A stretch of DNA of 64,000 nucleotides from Bradyrhizobium sp. WSM1417 (GTDB lineage: Bacteria > Pseudomonadota > Alphaproteobacteria > Rhizobiales > Xanthobacteraceae), in assembly GCF_000515415.1 (NCBI RefSeq), contig NZ_KI911783.1, positions 7,179,831 through 7,243,830 on the forward strand. The letters are read 5' to 3'. The position numbers were made by a program, and so were the translations under genes. Below, piece by piece: positions 26,234 through 35,359 of the stretch; position 1 is the first letter of the stretch, and the number at the start of each line of letters is the position of its first letter. The notes below the pieces were generated by a model. The model searched no databases. It was not told the DNA's origin and was given only the letters and a program-made list of their open reading frames with translations.

Positions 26234-27238
26234 TCAGGGCGTTGCCTTGCGTGACGAATAGATGACGCCCCCGCTGGACTCGACCACCAGACGTCCGTTC
26301 TCGTTTCTGATCTCCTCGATGCGGCCAAGGCCGGGCACCTGCTGTCCCAGCACCGCCTCGACGACGCCGTTCGGGCCCTGCAGGATCGCAATTCCCTCAT
26401 AGGCCTGGCGGACTGACCAGCCCTTGACCGTTTTGTGCGGCGCCGAAATGCGCTCGGACGGCGCTACCGATCCCGTGACCTCGGGCGTAGCGGCCGAGGC
26501 CATCATTGGCATTGGCTGTGAGGCGACGGGCGCCGGAGCCTGGGCCTGCACCTGGGCAAGCTTGTCGAGCTTCACCGTAGAGGACGAGCTCACTCGTTCG
26601 ATGCGATCCAGATTCTCGCCAAAACGGCCAAAACGGTCATTGGTCGCCTTGCTCGATTGATCGACCGCGGTGCGCAGGCCGTCGAGATTGTCGGACACGC
26701 CCGACACCTGCCTGCGCAGTTGCGCCACCGTCTCGCGCAGATTCCTGATCTCAGTGTTGGCCGCGACGTTGGTCTGGGCGGGCTGCATGGCGAAATAGGC
26801 GATCACGCCGGTGCAGGCACAGACGACCAGGATCGCCGCGACCGCCAATGTCGCGAGCGGCGCGACCCATGTCGGACGCGGCGGCGGCGGTTTGGCCACG
26901 ATCACGGCCGGCTTGATCACGATGGGCGTAGGCTTGGAGATTGCCATCTTGTCGAGGCGCGCCTTGGCGCGAATACGCTTCAGACCCTCGAGCGCCTCTT
27001 TCGCCAGAGTTTCATCACTCGCTGCTGCCGACGCAGGCTTGGTGTTCGCAGCGGGCTTGGTATTCACAGCAGGCTTGGTATTTGCGGTGGGCTTGGTACT
27101 TGCAAAAGACTGGGTATTTGCAAATGGCTTGGCCGTCGGCGCCGCATTGTCTCTGGCATCGCGCGTCTCCGCAGCCGGTTTCGCCGCTGCGGAAACATCG
27201 GCGGTCGCGTTGGGACGAGCTTGTCCATCGGACAACAT
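26234..27238 (-). CDS. Single-pass membrane protein with repeat-rich N-terminus and coiled coil
   Basis: About 334 residues, not recognised as a named family. Residues about 30-75 contain a run of NTKPA/STKPT-type pentapeptide repeats with matching tandem DNA repeats (27045-27130). One membrane helix (TLAVAAILVVCACTGVIAYF) is near residue 150. A coiled coil (NTEIRNLRETVAQLRRQVSG) follows, then a Pro/Ala linker, then a compact C-terminal domain GWSVRQAYEGIAILQGPNG to the end, reminiscent of polar-localised or septal SPOR/PilP-like periplasmic domains but not identified. ATG 27238 with GGAG nine bases upstream is preferred. The topology would put the coiled coil and C-terminus outside the cytoplasm. 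Confidence 0.7.
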   Translation of the reverse strand: MLSDGQARPNATADVSAAAKPAAETRDARDNAAPTAKPFANTQSFASTKPTANTKPAVNTKPAANTKPASAAASDETLAKEALEGLKRIRAKARLDKMAISKPTPIVIKPAVIVAKPPPPRPTWVAPLATLAVAAILVVCACTGVIAYFAMQPAQTNVAANTEIRNLRETVAQLRRQVSGVSDNLDGLRTAVDQSSKATNDRFGRFGENLDRIERVSSSSTVKLDKLAQVQAQAPAPVASQPMPMMASAATPEVTGSVAPSERISAPHKTVKGWSVRQAYEGIAILQGPNGVVEAVLGQQVPGLGRIEEIRNENGRLVVESSGGVIYSSRKATP

Positions 27239-28057
27239 GCGAGAATGCTCCGTTCGGTTCGGTCTTTCGAACGGTGACACTATTTGCCGAAGCTTGCCTG
27301 AAACGTGCGCGTCGAACACTTTTCATCACGCGCGATGCGACGTCGCATGAGTCAAACGCGTCACGCACGTGGCGAGAGTGCGACTCGAAAGACACACCCT
27401 CGCCAAGATTTCGCCAAGCTGGAGTCGCCTCGCCATACATGAGTCGAATTGTCGCACGTGGAAAGACGATGACGAGAGTCAATCCGGGGTTGAAAACCCA
27501 TCAATGTGCATGAAGCGCACCACCACCCAAAATAGCTGTAATCATACGGGGATGCGGAACTTTAGAACCGCCAGGGTGCAAAACTAGTTCGAATTCCAAA
27601 TCAACTGATGCGATTGAATATACCAAGAAACAACTCGAACCGAATCAACAGCATCAAGCACGTGTAGCAAACGCTTAGTTGCGCACGCTTGATCGGAAAT
27701 CGGCAATTGTTACGGTCCTACTCAAGTGATTCTCGCCAGTTGGCGAGGAGATCGACACAGTACAGTGGCGTTCGGACGCAATGAGCAACTTGGCGCAACT
27801 GTTCTAGGTCGCTTTCTCAATCCGCTCCGCGAGGTGATCCGTAAGACACCCGCCGAGCCTCACGCAGTAAGCGTTCAGTATCGAGTCGAAGTAGCAGGCC
27901 TGCGAGACGCAGGCACTGAATGCGTAGGGCTGCCCGCGAATATCGAAACCATAATAACGGTTCGCGGGAAGGAATATCGTCAAACAGCACAGTTGTAGAG
28001 CCGGGCATCACAACAACGAACCGGCCGCAACAAGTGCGAAACAGGGGCGAAAGACTG
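27239..28057. other. Long gene-free control region upstream of lafR
   Basis: 819 bases separate the membrane protein gene from lafR. The part around 27560-27760 is visibly richer in A+T than its surroundings. It contains GCATCAAGC/GCTTGATC as a spaced inverted repeat near 27651-27693. An open frame of 90 codons ending at 27998 has no recognisable product. This is probably an extended promoter or integration region for the master regulator of the flagellum. Confidence 0.45.
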
Positions 28058-28828
28058 ATGTATATTATCGTTGATGATCGCGAGAGCGTCACGAACAGCT
28101 ATGTCGGAGGGCTCGTTCGCGAAGGTGTATCGTCGATCGGCTTCTCCTCCGGAGAATTCTGGGACTGGCTGCAATCTGCGAGTGAATCGGATCTGGCCGC
28201 GGTGGACGCCTTCCTCCTCGGGGATTGCGACACCCGCGGAAGCCTGCCGCGGGCGATGCGCAAGCGCTCCTCGGCGCCCATCATCGCCATGAGCGGCCAG
28301 AAGATGCTCAAGAACACGCTGGAGCTCTTCGAATCGGGCGTCGATGACGTCGTCCACGTGCCGATACACCTCCGCGAGATCCTCGCCCGAACGGCCGCGA
28401 TTGCGCGCCGCCGGGTCGGGGAACTGCCGAGGCCCTGCGAGACCAGGATCCAGGTCTTCTTCAACGGACGTGACCCCGAGATCGCCGGCCACGCCCTCAC
28501 CCTGCCCCGCCGCGAACTGCGCATTCTCGAATATATGGTCAGCAACCACGGCAAGTGGGTCACCAAGACGCAGATCTTCAACGCGGTCTACGGCATCTTC
28601 GAAGCGACATTCGACGAGAGCGTGATCGAGAGCCACGTCAGCAAGCTGCGCAAGAAGCTCCGCGACCGCCTCGGCTTCGATGCAATCGTGGCCCGGCGCT
28701 ACGTCGGATACCGCCTCGACATCCCGGCCGGCGAAACCATCGACGTGCCGATGCAGGAGCTCGACGAGGTCGGCATCCTGCTGAACAGGTCGCATGCCGC
28801 CCCAGTGGCGTATCCGGCCGGAAACTGA
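28058..28828 (+). CDS. lafR: Flagellar master regulator, OmpR-family FtcR/Rem/LafR type
   Basis: 256 residues. The N-terminal receiver-like domain (1-118) starts MYIIVDDRES, keeping the acidic pair Asp6-Asp7. The beta-3 strand reads DAFLLGDCD, so the position of the phosphoryl-accepting Asp appears to be Gly55, and the usual Lys-Pro after beta-5 is VPIH (no lysine). The C-terminal winged helix (about 135-235) has HALTLPRRELRILEYM and VIESHVSKLRKKLRDRLG with a typical ARRYVGYRL wing. FtcR in Brucella, Rem in Sinorhizobium and LafR in Bradyrhizobium are activators of flagellar genes. It lies at the start of the cluster, divergent from nothing, and is followed by a strong terminator. Confidence 0.88.
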   Translation: MYIIVDDRESVTNSYVGGLVREGVSSIGFSSGEFWDWLQSASESDLAAVDAFLLGDCDTRGSLPRAMRKRSSAPIIAMSGQKMLKNTLELFESGVDDVVHVPIHLREILARTAAIARRRVGELPRPCETRIQVFFNGRDPEIAGHALTLPRRELRILEYMVSNHGKWVTKTQIFNAVYGIFEATFDESVIESHVSKLRKKLRDRLGFDAIVARRYVGYRLDIPAGETIDVPMQELDEVGILLNRSHAAPVAYPAGN

Positions 28829-28854
28829 TCGATAGGGAGTTGCCACGAAACCGG

Positions 28855-28898
28855 CAACGGCCTCTGCGAACCACCTTCGCAGAGGCCGTTGTACTTTC
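28855..28898 (+). terminator. Rho-independent terminator of lafR
   Basis: Perfect 16-base arms CAACGGCCTCTGCGAA and its complement around a five-base loop begin 27 bases after the lafR stop, followed by TACTTTC. The stem is very stable and would end lafR transcription before the opposing flagellar operon. Confidence 0.75.
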
Positions 28899-29003
28899 AG
28901 CGACGTCAATGGCGAACAGAGGCGCGGCAATACCGGCGCTGCGGCTCGCGTGTAAGTATAATTCTAGAGGCTCGCTTCTGATTCAATCAGAACCGGTAAT
29001 GCC

Positions 29004-29462
29004 CTAGGGCTTCTGCTGGAATTCTTCCTTCGACACGTAATTGAAGTCCTCGACAAGGACGTCCTGGACGACTTCGGCCTGCATTCGCTCGTTGACACGC
29101 TGCTTGATGGCCGTCGTGAGGATGGAGAGGTCGTAACGGGCGAGTTTTCTGAAATCGAGGCGGTCGTCGGCATAGATCCTACGGAAGGCTTCATCGACGA
29201 CGAACGGCTCGGGCGGAACGTTGAGCTGATGCATGGTCCGCGCCTCCACTGTGTAGACGAAGCGCGCGACGATGTAGCCCTGCACGTTGCCACTCTCGAC
29301 CATGGGCACGCTCAGCGCCCGCGTCTTCTGGTACTGTAGCCCGTCGAGATATTCGTCCTTTGCCGGCAGTAGGCTGCCATTTTCCTTCCAATAGGCCACG
29401 GCATAGCTCGTTCCCGCGGTGAGGATACATACCCAGAGCCCGGCTAGCACGAGTCTGATCAT
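29004..29462 (-). CDS. Membrane-anchored flagellar-cluster protein, FliL-like tail
   Basis: 152 residues with an N-terminal signal anchor (LVLAGLWVCILTAGTSYAVAY) and a periplasmic domain: QGYIVARFVYTVEARTMHQL, FRKLARYDLSILTTAIKQRV, then VVQDVLVEDFNYVSKEEF. The last segment resembles the closing VKDVLFTxFVVQ of FliL, but a true FliL is encoded at 49375. The position after the FlgN-like gene corresponds to a conserved hypothetical gene in rhizobial flagellar clusters. Its start overlaps the FlgN-like stop by ATGA, and it is the last gene of the long operon. Confidence 0.65.
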   Translation of the reverse strand: MIRLVLAGLWVCILTAGTSYAVAYWKENGSLLPAKDEYLDGLQYQKTRALSVPMVESGNVQGYIVARFVYTVEARTMHQLNVPPEPFVVDEAFRRIYADDRLDFRKLARYDLSILTTAIKQRVNERMQAEVVQDVLVEDFNYVSKEEFQQKP

Positions 29463-29971
29463 TTTCCGTCCTGTGCTGCGCGACCGGTATAGGTGCCGTC
29501 CGACTCGGCGTCCTTGATTGCCTTGACGATGATGGTCGCGACCTCGCGCACCGCATCGTAATGCATTTCGAGGATGGAACGGTTGCGCTCGAGCTTCTCG
29601 CGCAGCCGCTGAATCTCCTCGGTGATCTCAACCTCGCCGCCGAGGTGCATTCGAGCCCGCATCAGGCGGACGAATTCCAGCATGCTCCGGCTCTTCCGGG
29701 CGCTGAACTCCTCGAAGTCGATCTTCTTGCCCGTCGCGAGCGCCGCCGTCTCCTCTTCCACGATGCCTTCGAGCCGGCGGATCGCAGCCAACAGGCCGCG
29801 CACCTCGTCCGATCTCGCCGCGTCCGCACCGTCGTTCGCCTCCTCGCCGCCGACATCCGACAGCAGCACGGGCAACAGCGCATCGCCCGACACGGCTGCC
29901 GTCGTCATCGCCTCGGTGTCCACGGCCGGCTGTTCCATCACCATGGCCGCCGCGCCTTCTTGTGCCTGCAT
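29459..29971 (-). CDS. FlgN-like flagellar export chaperone (putative)
   Basis: About 170 residues from ATG 29971 (MQAQEGAAAM); TTG 29989 would add six. A largely disordered first 50 residues is followed by long helices with heptad character: EVRGLLAAIRRLEGIVEEE, ARKSRSMLEFVRLMRARM and EIQRLREKLERNRSILEMH. This arrangement matches FlgN, which keeps FlgK and FlgL soluble before export. FlgN sequences are poorly conserved, so the call rests on helix pattern, size and the hook-protein gene neighbours. Cytoplasmic. Confidence 0.6.
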   Translation of the reverse strand: MQAQEGAAAMVMEQPAVDTEAMTTAAVSGDALLPVLLSDVGGEEANDGADAARSDEVRGLLAAIRRLEGIVEEETAALATGKKIDFEEFSARKSRSMLEFVRLMRARMHLGGEVEITEEIQRLREKLERNRSILEMHYDAVREVATIIVKAIKDAESDGTYTGRAAQDGK

Positions 29972-30014
29972 AGGAAATTCACCCTTCAACTTCTGTCATC
30001 CATTGCTCGGATCG

Positions 30015-30500
30015 TCATCCGGCCTTGCCCGTAGCGTCCGGTCCCGCCGGATGCGCAGCAGCGAGCTGCTTGGCAATGCCAATGCCCTTGCCCTTTGCCA
30101 GCTGAGCACCAAGCTGCTCCGCCAGCATCGACTTCCAGACGCCGCCGGCCGTGCCCTTGCCAAAGACCTCCTCCGACTCCTTCGGCAACATCGTCTCAAC
30201 GAAGGTCTGGAGGATGAAGGCCTCAAACTTGCGGTACACCTCTCCGGATGCCGGCGCCTTGATCACCTGCACCGGCGCCCCGTTCACCGCACCCGACTGC
30301 GGTTCCGAAACCTTCGCCGCGGATTGGTCGGCAGCAGCAGCCTTGGTCTTGGCCTTGCCAACCTCGGCGTCCATCGTGGCGGCGAAATCCGTGTCCGATG
30401 ATTTCAGCGCGTCGAGCTTCGCGGTGGCCGCGCGCTGCGTCACGGGATCGGCGGCGTCGAGGACGTCGAGAACGAGGTCGGGTGTCGCTGTCACGATCAT
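30015..30500 (-). CDS. flgJ: Rod-binding protein, FlgJ N-domain type
   Basis: 161 residues from ATG 30500, overlapping the upstream coiled-coil gene by ATGA; the frame is open to 31724 but only this part is coding. The C-terminal half YRKFEAFILQTFVETMLPKE then FGKGTAGGVWKSMLAEQLG is the rod-binding domain of FlgJ (also called the CheL-type protein in Caulobacter). There is no muramidase domain, as is normal in alphaproteobacteria; the lytic transglycosylase-like gene at 39258 could supply that function. Confidence 0.8.
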   Translation of the reverse strand: MIVTATPDLVLDVLDAADPVTQRAATAKLDALKSSDTDFAATMDAEVGKAKTKAAAADQSAAKVSEPQSGAVNGAPVQVIKAPASGEVYRKFEAFILQTFVETMLPKESEEVFGKGTAGGVWKSMLAEQLGAQLAKGKGIGIAKQLAAAHPAGPDATGKAG

Positions 30501-30916
30501 GTCTTGGTCCGATTTGCTGGCCGTGGCGTCCACTCGCGCACGGTGAGGCTTGTTCCCGTCATCTCCTCGAGCGATCGCTTCTCGGCGTCGCGAAGCTTGT
30601 CCGCGAGCGCCGCCTTCGCGACTTGCTCGAACTGCTTCACACGGCGGCTCTCCGCGCGAACCTGGTCGAGCTGCTGCGAGGCTTGGGCCTGAACCACGCG
30701 AGCGCCGACGCTGGTTCTGGTCAGGCGCCGCGCGATCGATTCGCTCGATGATCCCGCCGGCGGCTTTCCCTCGTTGAGAGTTCCGACCAGCCATTCCTGT
30801 TCGTCCTGCAAGCTGCGCTCCTGCTGCCGCAGATGCGCGAGCTGCCACTCTGACAGCCGGAGCTGGAGCTTCACGAGCGAGACCATCCGGCCGAGCTTGT
30901 CCGCGCGCGACGTCAT
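30497..30916 (-). CDS. Small coiled-coil flagellar protein, FliJ-like
   Basis: 139 residues, nearly all helical and highly charged: MVSLVKLQLRLSEWQLAHLR, QQERSLQDEQEWLVGTL and QQLDQVRAESRRVKQFEQ. Size, charge pattern and position beside export genes fit the FliJ type (central stalk of the export ATPase and escort for chaperones). Sequence similarity to FliJ is low across bacteria, so this is a structural inference. It lies six bases after fliR and overlaps flgJ. Confidence 0.55.
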   Translation of the reverse strand: MTSRADKLGRMVSLVKLQLRLSEWQLAHLRQQERSLQDEQEWLVGTLNEGKPPAGSSSESIARRLTRTSVGARVVQAQASQQLDQVRAESRRVKQFEQVAKAALADKLRDAEKRSLEEMTGTSLTVREWTPRPANRTKT

Positions 30917-30922
30917 GGCCGA

Positions 30923-31675
30923 TCACTCCGCCAGCCACGAGGAGACGCCAAGCATGAATTGCGTCAGGAGCTCGTCGCTGGTGAGGTAGAGCAGCAGGAA
31001 GCCGCCGAACAGCACGAAGGGTACCGAGATGAAATAGACCGGGATCGCCGGCGTCAGCTTGTTGATCAGGCCGACCGCCAGGTTGACGACGACCGAATAG
31101 ACGATGAAAGGGCTGGCGATCCGCAGCGTCAGCACGAATGCCTCCGACAGCCTGCCGACGAGCTGGTCGAGCGGCATGCTGCCGCCGAGCCGGTCGCCCG
31201 GATGCCAGACGTCGTAGGAGTTCATCAGCCCGCGCAGGATCTGCCAGTGCTGGTCGGTCATGAAGAACAGCGTGGTGACGGATGTCATGATCAGCGGCAC
31301 TAGGGCCGGCGCCGGATCGGTGTCGCCGACCGGCGTCCCCGGGATGTTGCTCAGCCCGATCGCGCTGGCCATCACGGTGGCCATGGTCTGGAGTGCGAGA
31401 AAGAACACGCGACCGCCGAGCCCGATGACGCTGCCGACCACGAGCTCGGAACAGATCAGCAGCACGAGGGTCAGCGGCGCCGCGTTGTCCGTAAGTGGTT
31501 TCAGGACGGCGATCAGGATCGGCGTCAGCGCAAACGTCGTAACGAGCGCGACGAACAAGCGGACCTGGGCCGGAACGTTGACGCTGGAATAGCCGGGCAC
31601 CAGCATCAGGCAGGCACCGATGCGGCAGAACACGATGAACGTCACCAGCACGCTGTCGGTGAGGCCGCTGATCAC
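30923..31675 (-). CDS. fliR: Flagellar export gate protein FliR
   Basis: 250 residues with about six membrane helices: [60 protein letters not shown] and others, ending in [20 protein letters not shown]. The start is GTG 31675, overlapping the flhA stop as GTGA; the longer open frame runs antisense through flhA. FliR, FliP and FliQ form the helical export channel inside the MS ring. Confidence 0.93.
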   Translation of the reverse strand: MISGLTDSVLVTFIVFCRIGACLMLVPGYSSVNVPAQVRLFVALVTTFALTPILIAVLKPLTDNAAPLTLVLLICSELVVGSVIGLGGRVFFLALQTMATVMASAIGLSNIPGTPVGDTDPAPALVPLIMTSVTTLFFMTDQHWQILRGLMNSYDVWHPGDRLGGSMPLDQLVGRLSEAFVLTLRIASPFIVYSVVVNLAVGLINKLTPAIPVYFISVPFVLFGGFLLLYLTSDELLTQFMLGVSSWLAE

Positions 31676-33753
31676 GATATGGCTCCGAGGGCCCTGATCT
31701 CGGTGCTGCGCGCGACTTCGACATGCGACAGGATCGGCAGGGTCGGAAAGACCCGCTCCAGGATCATCCGGACGTAGGGACGCGCTTCCGGGGTCACGGC
31801 CAGCACCACGCTGGTGCCGTTCTCGGTGAACTTGCGGATCGCGGCGCTGGCTTCGGTCGCAAACTGCTCGATCAGGCGCGGATCGGCGTCGAATTCGACA
31901 ACGTCGCCCTTGGCGTCGCGCTTCAGGCTCTGGTGGAACGCGAGATCCCAACGGTTGCCGAGACGGACTACGTTGAGCACGCCGTTGTCGGAGAGATCGC
32001 CGCAAATCTGCTGGGCAAGACGTGTACGCACATGTTCTGCCACCTGCTCGGAGCGCCGCACATGGGGCGCGATCTCGGCGATGGCTTCGAGGATCAGATG
32101 GAGGTTGCGGATCGACACGCGCTCGGCCAGCAGGATCTTCAGGATCGCCAGCAGCCCCGAATACGATATCTGCGACGGGCAGAGATCCTCGACCAGTCGC
32201 TTGTATTCGGGATCGAGCCGGTCGAGCAGGCCGCGCATGTCCTTGTAGGACAGGAGCTGGGCGAGATTGGCCCTGATCACTTCGCTCAGATGCGTGAGCA
32301 GCACCGACAGATTATCGACCGGCTTGCAGCCCTGGCGCTTGACCTCATCGGTGAACGCGTCCGTCACCCACAGCGCCTTCATGCCGAAGGCCGGCTCGAT
32401 CACCTCTTCGCCGGGAACGTCGGGCTTGCCATCCTTGTCGACGAGCACCAGCACTTCGCCAAGCCTGAGCTCGCCCTGGGCAACGCGGGTGTCGTGGATC
32501 CGGATCTGGTATCCCTTGGGATCGATCGACAGATTGTCGGTGAGCTTGATCTCGGGAACCACGAAGCCGTACTGCTTGGCGAACTTCTTGCGGATCTTGG
32601 CCACGCGGTGCGCCAGCTCGTTGCGCGAGCCCAGCAGATGGACCGAGAGGTGGCCGCCGAGCGCCAGCTCGATCTCCGCGGTCTTGAGCGATTCCTTGAC
32701 GGATTCCTTGGCATCGACCTGGGCGCGTTCGTCGGCCTTGTGCGCATCTTCCTTCTGCTTCAGGGCTGCCTGCCGCCTCGGCAGCGAGTACCCGACGAAG
32801 GCCATGACGCCGCCGAGCAGCAGGAAGGGTGCGGTCGGCAGCCCCGGCATCAAGGCGAGCACGAACATCATCAGCGCGGCGGCCGACACCGCGCGCGGAT
32901 AGCCGCCGAGCTGCCGCAACACCGCCTGCTCGGCCGAACCTCTGGTGCCGCCCTTCGAGACGAGCAGGCCCGCCGACAGCGACACGATCAGCGCGGGCAT
33001 CTGCGTTACCAGACCGTCGCCCACGGAGAGCTTGGTGTAGACGTCGGCGGCGCGTGCCAGCGTCAATCCGTGATGCGTCACTCCGATGATGATACCGCCG
33101 AAAATGTTGATCGCGGTGATGATCAGGCCGGCGACGGCGTCGCCGCGGACGAATTTCGAGGCACCGTCCATGGCGCCGAAGAACGCGCTCTCCTCTTCCA
33201 GCTCGCGGCGCCGGCGCTGGGCTTCCTTGTCGTCGATCAGGCCCGCGGACAGATCCGCGTCGATCGCCATCTGCTTGCCGGGGATGGCATCCAGAGTGAA
33301 ACGGGCGCCGACTTCGGCGATACGCGTTGCGCCCTTGGTGATCACGACGAAGTTCACCGTGACCAGAATCGCGAAGATGATCAGGCCGATGACGAAGTCA
33401 CCACCCATGACGAACTTCGAGAAACCGGCAACGACATGGCCGGCGGCGTTTTCCCCCTCCCCGCCGCGCGACAGGATGAGACGGGTCGTTGCGACGTTGA
33501 GCGCAAGCCGCAGGATCGTCGCGATCAGGAGCACGGTCGGGAAGGCCGAGAAATCGAGCGGCCGCTGGATCCACAGCGCGACCATCAGGATCAGCGCCGA
33601 CAGCGCGATCGAGAATGCGAGGCCGAGATCGATCAGGATCGGCGGTATGGGCAGGAACAGGATCGTGAGCATGGCCACGATGCCGCCTGCGAAAAAGGCG
33701 TCGGCGCCCAATCGTCGCGGGGTCGGCAGGCTAGCAGCTAACGTATCCGTCAT
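31672..33753 (-). CDS. flhA: Flagellar export apparatus protein FlhA
   Basis: 693 residues, usual length. The N-terminal third is membrane-embedded (eight segments), with the FHIPEP-family core: [40 protein letters not shown] and [20 protein letters not shown]. The C-terminal cytoplasmic domain from about residue 370 forms the nonameric ring that docks substrate-chaperone complexes. The gene lies 93 bases downstream of fliQ and overlaps fliR. Confidence 0.96.
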   Translation of the reverse strand: MTDTLAASLPTPRRLGADAFFAGGIVAMLTILFLPIPPILIDLGLAFSIALSALILMVALWIQRPLDFSAFPTVLLIATILRLALNVATTRLILSRGGEGENAAGHVVAGFSKFVMGGDFVIGLIIFAILVTVNFVVITKGATRIAEVGARFTLDAIPGKQMAIDADLSAGLIDDKEAQRRRRELEEESAFFGAMDGASKFVRGDAVAGLIITAINIFGGIIIGVTHHGLTLARAADVYTKLSVGDGLVTQMPALIVSLSAGLLVSKGGTRGSAEQAVLRQLGGYPRAVSAAALMMFVLALMPGLPTAPFLLLGGVMAFVGYSLPRRQAALKQKEDAHKADERAQVDAKESVKESLKTAEIELALGGHLSVHLLGSRNELAHRVAKIRKKFAKQYGFVVPEIKLTDNLSIDPKGYQIRIHDTRVAQGELRLGEVLVLVDKDGKPDVPGEEVIEPAFGMKALWVTDAFTDEVKRQGCKPVDNLSVLLTHLSEVIRANLAQLLSYKDMRGLLDRLDPEYKRLVEDLCPSQISYSGLLAILKILLAERVSIRNLHLILEAIAEIAPHVRRSEQVAEHVRTRLAQQICGDLSDNGVLNVVRLGNRWDLAFHQSLKRDAKGDVVEFDADPRLIEQFATEASAAIRKFTENGTSVVLAVTPEARPYVRMILERVFPTLPILSHVEVARSTEIRALGAIS

Positions 33754-33846
33754 GGGTCACCGGCAGAGGATCCGGCCCGTAATCTGCCGTGCAAAGCTTA
33801 CGCGGGGGTGGTGGCAGGGGCGACAGAGGAGGTCGGGCCGTCCGGA

Positions 33847-34113
33847 TCAGAAGCCGCGCTCGATGTGCGAATAGACCATCTCGGTGAAGGTGGACAGATG
33901 GGCTCCGATGAAGGAGCCCGAGACGGCGACGACCACGAGAATGACGATGATCTTCGGAACGAAGGTCAGCGTCACCTCCTGGATCTGGGTCAGGGCCTGG
34001 ATCAGCGCGATGATGGTACCCACCAGCATCGCGGCACCGACCGCAGGCCCGGAGGCGACGATGATGGTCCAGATCGCCGCCTGGACGATGTCGAGAGCAT
34101 CCCGTTCGTTCAT
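33847..34113 (-). CDS. fliQ: Flagellar export gate protein FliQ
   Basis: 88 residues with two hydrophobic segments: IVQAAIWTIIVASGPAVGAA and IIVILVVVAVSGSFIGAHL, joined by the conserved ALTQIQEVTLTFVPK loop. Four-base ATGA overlap with flgD. Part of the FliPQR channel. Confidence 0.93.
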   Translation of the reverse strand: MNERDALDIVQAAIWTIIVASGPAVGAAMLVGTIIALIQALTQIQEVTLTFVPKIIVILVVVAVSGSFIGAHLSTFTEMVYSHIERGF

Positions 34114-34523
34114 GACTGGCTGATCGTGAGACCGGGGCCGATCGCGACTTTCGTGCCGTTCTCGAGCGTCGCGACCGAGCCGTCGCTGTTGATGGAGATC
34201 GAAGCGACCTTGCCGCTGAAGCTTGCTCCTGTCGCGTCCGTGAAGCTGACGGTCTTTCCGATCAGCCCGTCGGCCTGCGACAGCGACTGCGAAGACAGCA
34301 GAGCGTCGAGCTTGGTATTTGTCTGCATTGCCTGCTCGACCGACGAGAGCTGCGCAAACTGGCTCATATATTGCGAGGTATCCATCGGATTGGTCGGATC
34401 CTGATTCTTCATCTCCGCGATGAGGAGCTGAAGAAACGTGTTGTAGTCGACCCCGGTGCTCGACGTCGTCGTTGTCGTGCTGGTTGACTTGTTGGTACTA
34501 TCGGTCGCGCTGGTGACGTTCAT
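34110..34523 (-). CDS. flgD: Hook-capping protein FlgD
   Basis: 137 residues from ATG 34523 with GGAGAG just upstream; a longer frame overlaps flbT and is not used. A Ser/Thr-rich start leads to the family signature DYNTFLQLLIAEMKNQDPTN and SQYMSQFAQLSSVEQAMQTN. The short form without the large Tudor/FnIII domain is typical of rhizobia. FlgD caps the growing hook and is discarded on completion. Confidence 0.92.
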   Translation of the reverse strand: MNVTSATDSTNKSTSTTTTTSSTGVDYNTFLQLLIAEMKNQDPTNPMDTSQYMSQFAQLSSVEQAMQTNTKLDALLSSQSLSQADGLIGKTVSFTDATGASFSGKVASISINSDGSVATLENGTKVAIGPGLTISQS

Positions 34524-34537
34524 GTCGCTCTCCGCTG

Positions 34538-34951
34538 TCAGGCAGCCTCGAATGGGGAATCGATCTTGGCGCCGGCCAGGATGGCCTGCTCCACCGGAAA
34601 CAGTGCCCGGATCCGCTTGAGCGCCTCGAAGTAACGGCTCGCCCCGACCAGGTCGTCGACCGCGCCAAGCCCGACCAGCATCTCCTGGCTCTCGCACACC
34701 GCGAGCAGAGCGGCGTGATGCTGCCCGTAGAGAGCCGAAGCATCCCGGACGTCGGTCGGATTCATCAGCATGAGCTGGACGATGAAATAGAGCTGCCGCA
34801 GCGCCGTGGTGGCGTCGGAGGCCTGCATGATCTGCCCTTCGAGCAGGAACATCACGTCGTTGACAAGCTCGACGGAGACCTTGCGGTCCACACGCAGCAC
34901 CGCGCCGTTGATGTAGACCCGTTCGCCCGCACGCAAGGATATCTTCATCAA
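34538..34951 (-). CDS. flbT: Flagellin mRNA regulator FlbT
   Basis: 137 residues. MKISLRAGERVYINGAVLRV and FLLEGQIMQASDATTALRQL are characteristic of FlbT. In Caulobacter FlbT binds the 5' untranslated region of flagellin mRNA and destabilises it; in other alphaproteobacteria it can act positively. Both flagellin genes in this cluster have a shared structured leader (47197-47304 and 48374-48483) that is the obvious candidate target. ATGA overlap with flaF. Confidence 0.93.
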   Translation of the reverse strand: MMKISLRAGERVYINGAVLRVDRKVSVELVNDVMFLLEGQIMQASDATTALRQLYFIVQLMLMNPTDVRDASALYGQHHAALLAVCESQEMLVGLGAVDDLVGASRYFEALKRIRALFPVEQAILAGAKIDSPFEAA

Positions 34952-35292
34952 AGAGCGTCTCGGATCAGGCGGTTGATTTCGATGAGCTGCATCACGTCAT
35001 TGGACTTTTCTTCGCGAAGGCGGTCGGCTTCCTTGACCACCCACAGCCCGATCGAGATGATGTCGGCGCGCAGCTTTTCCGGAAGCCCGTTTTCCGGATG
35101 CGCGAGATCCTCGATGAAGATCGTCCACAGCCGCCGCACATAGAGCAGGCTCTCGACCAGATCCTCAAGGCTGAAGCGGTCCTCCTGGATCCGCTCGAGC
35201 CGGTCGATGCCGAGGCTGAGCGCCTGCCGCTCGCGGCCCCGCGCCTCATAGCCGCTCTCGTCGACGACCGATTCATAGGCTTCAAACGTCAT
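34948..35292 (-). CDS. flaF: Flagellar biosynthesis regulator FlaF
   Basis: 114 residues from ATG 35292 (MTFEAYESVVDESGYEARGR). Mainly helical, with SLLYVRRLWTIFIEDLAHPE and LREEKSNDVMQLIEINRLI typical of FlaF. FlaF promotes flagellin secretion or translation and works opposite to FlbT in Caulobacter. The two genes are translationally coupled here. The upstream frame extension to 35409 overlaps flgL and is rejected. Confidence 0.92.
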   Translation of the reverse strand: MTFEAYESVVDESGYEARGRERQALSLGIDRLERIQEDRFSLEDLVESLLYVRRLWTIFIEDLAHPENGLPEKLRADIISIGLWVVKEADRLREEKSNDVMQLIEINRLIRDAL

Positions 35293-35359
35293 CAGGACAA
35301 CTCTGCGCAGGAGACCGAACAACAAGACAAGGGTTACGCGCCTTACGAAGGAGCTGGAG

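Noticed and set aside
27726..27998. Small 90-codon frame just upstream of lafR
   Set aside because: No ribosome site of note, no recognisable motif, and it lies in the lafR promoter region; not strong enough to call.
28976..28992. TTCTGATTCAATCAGAA palindrome as a terminator of the flagellar operon
   Set aside because: A weak A+T-rich stem with essentially no loop and no T tract; an operator or chance palindrome is equally likely.
31723..33741. Plus-strand open frame of about 670 codons opposite flhA
   Set aside because: Composition dominated by Gln/Asp/His/Arg and complete overlap with a certain flhA gene; no recognisable motif.
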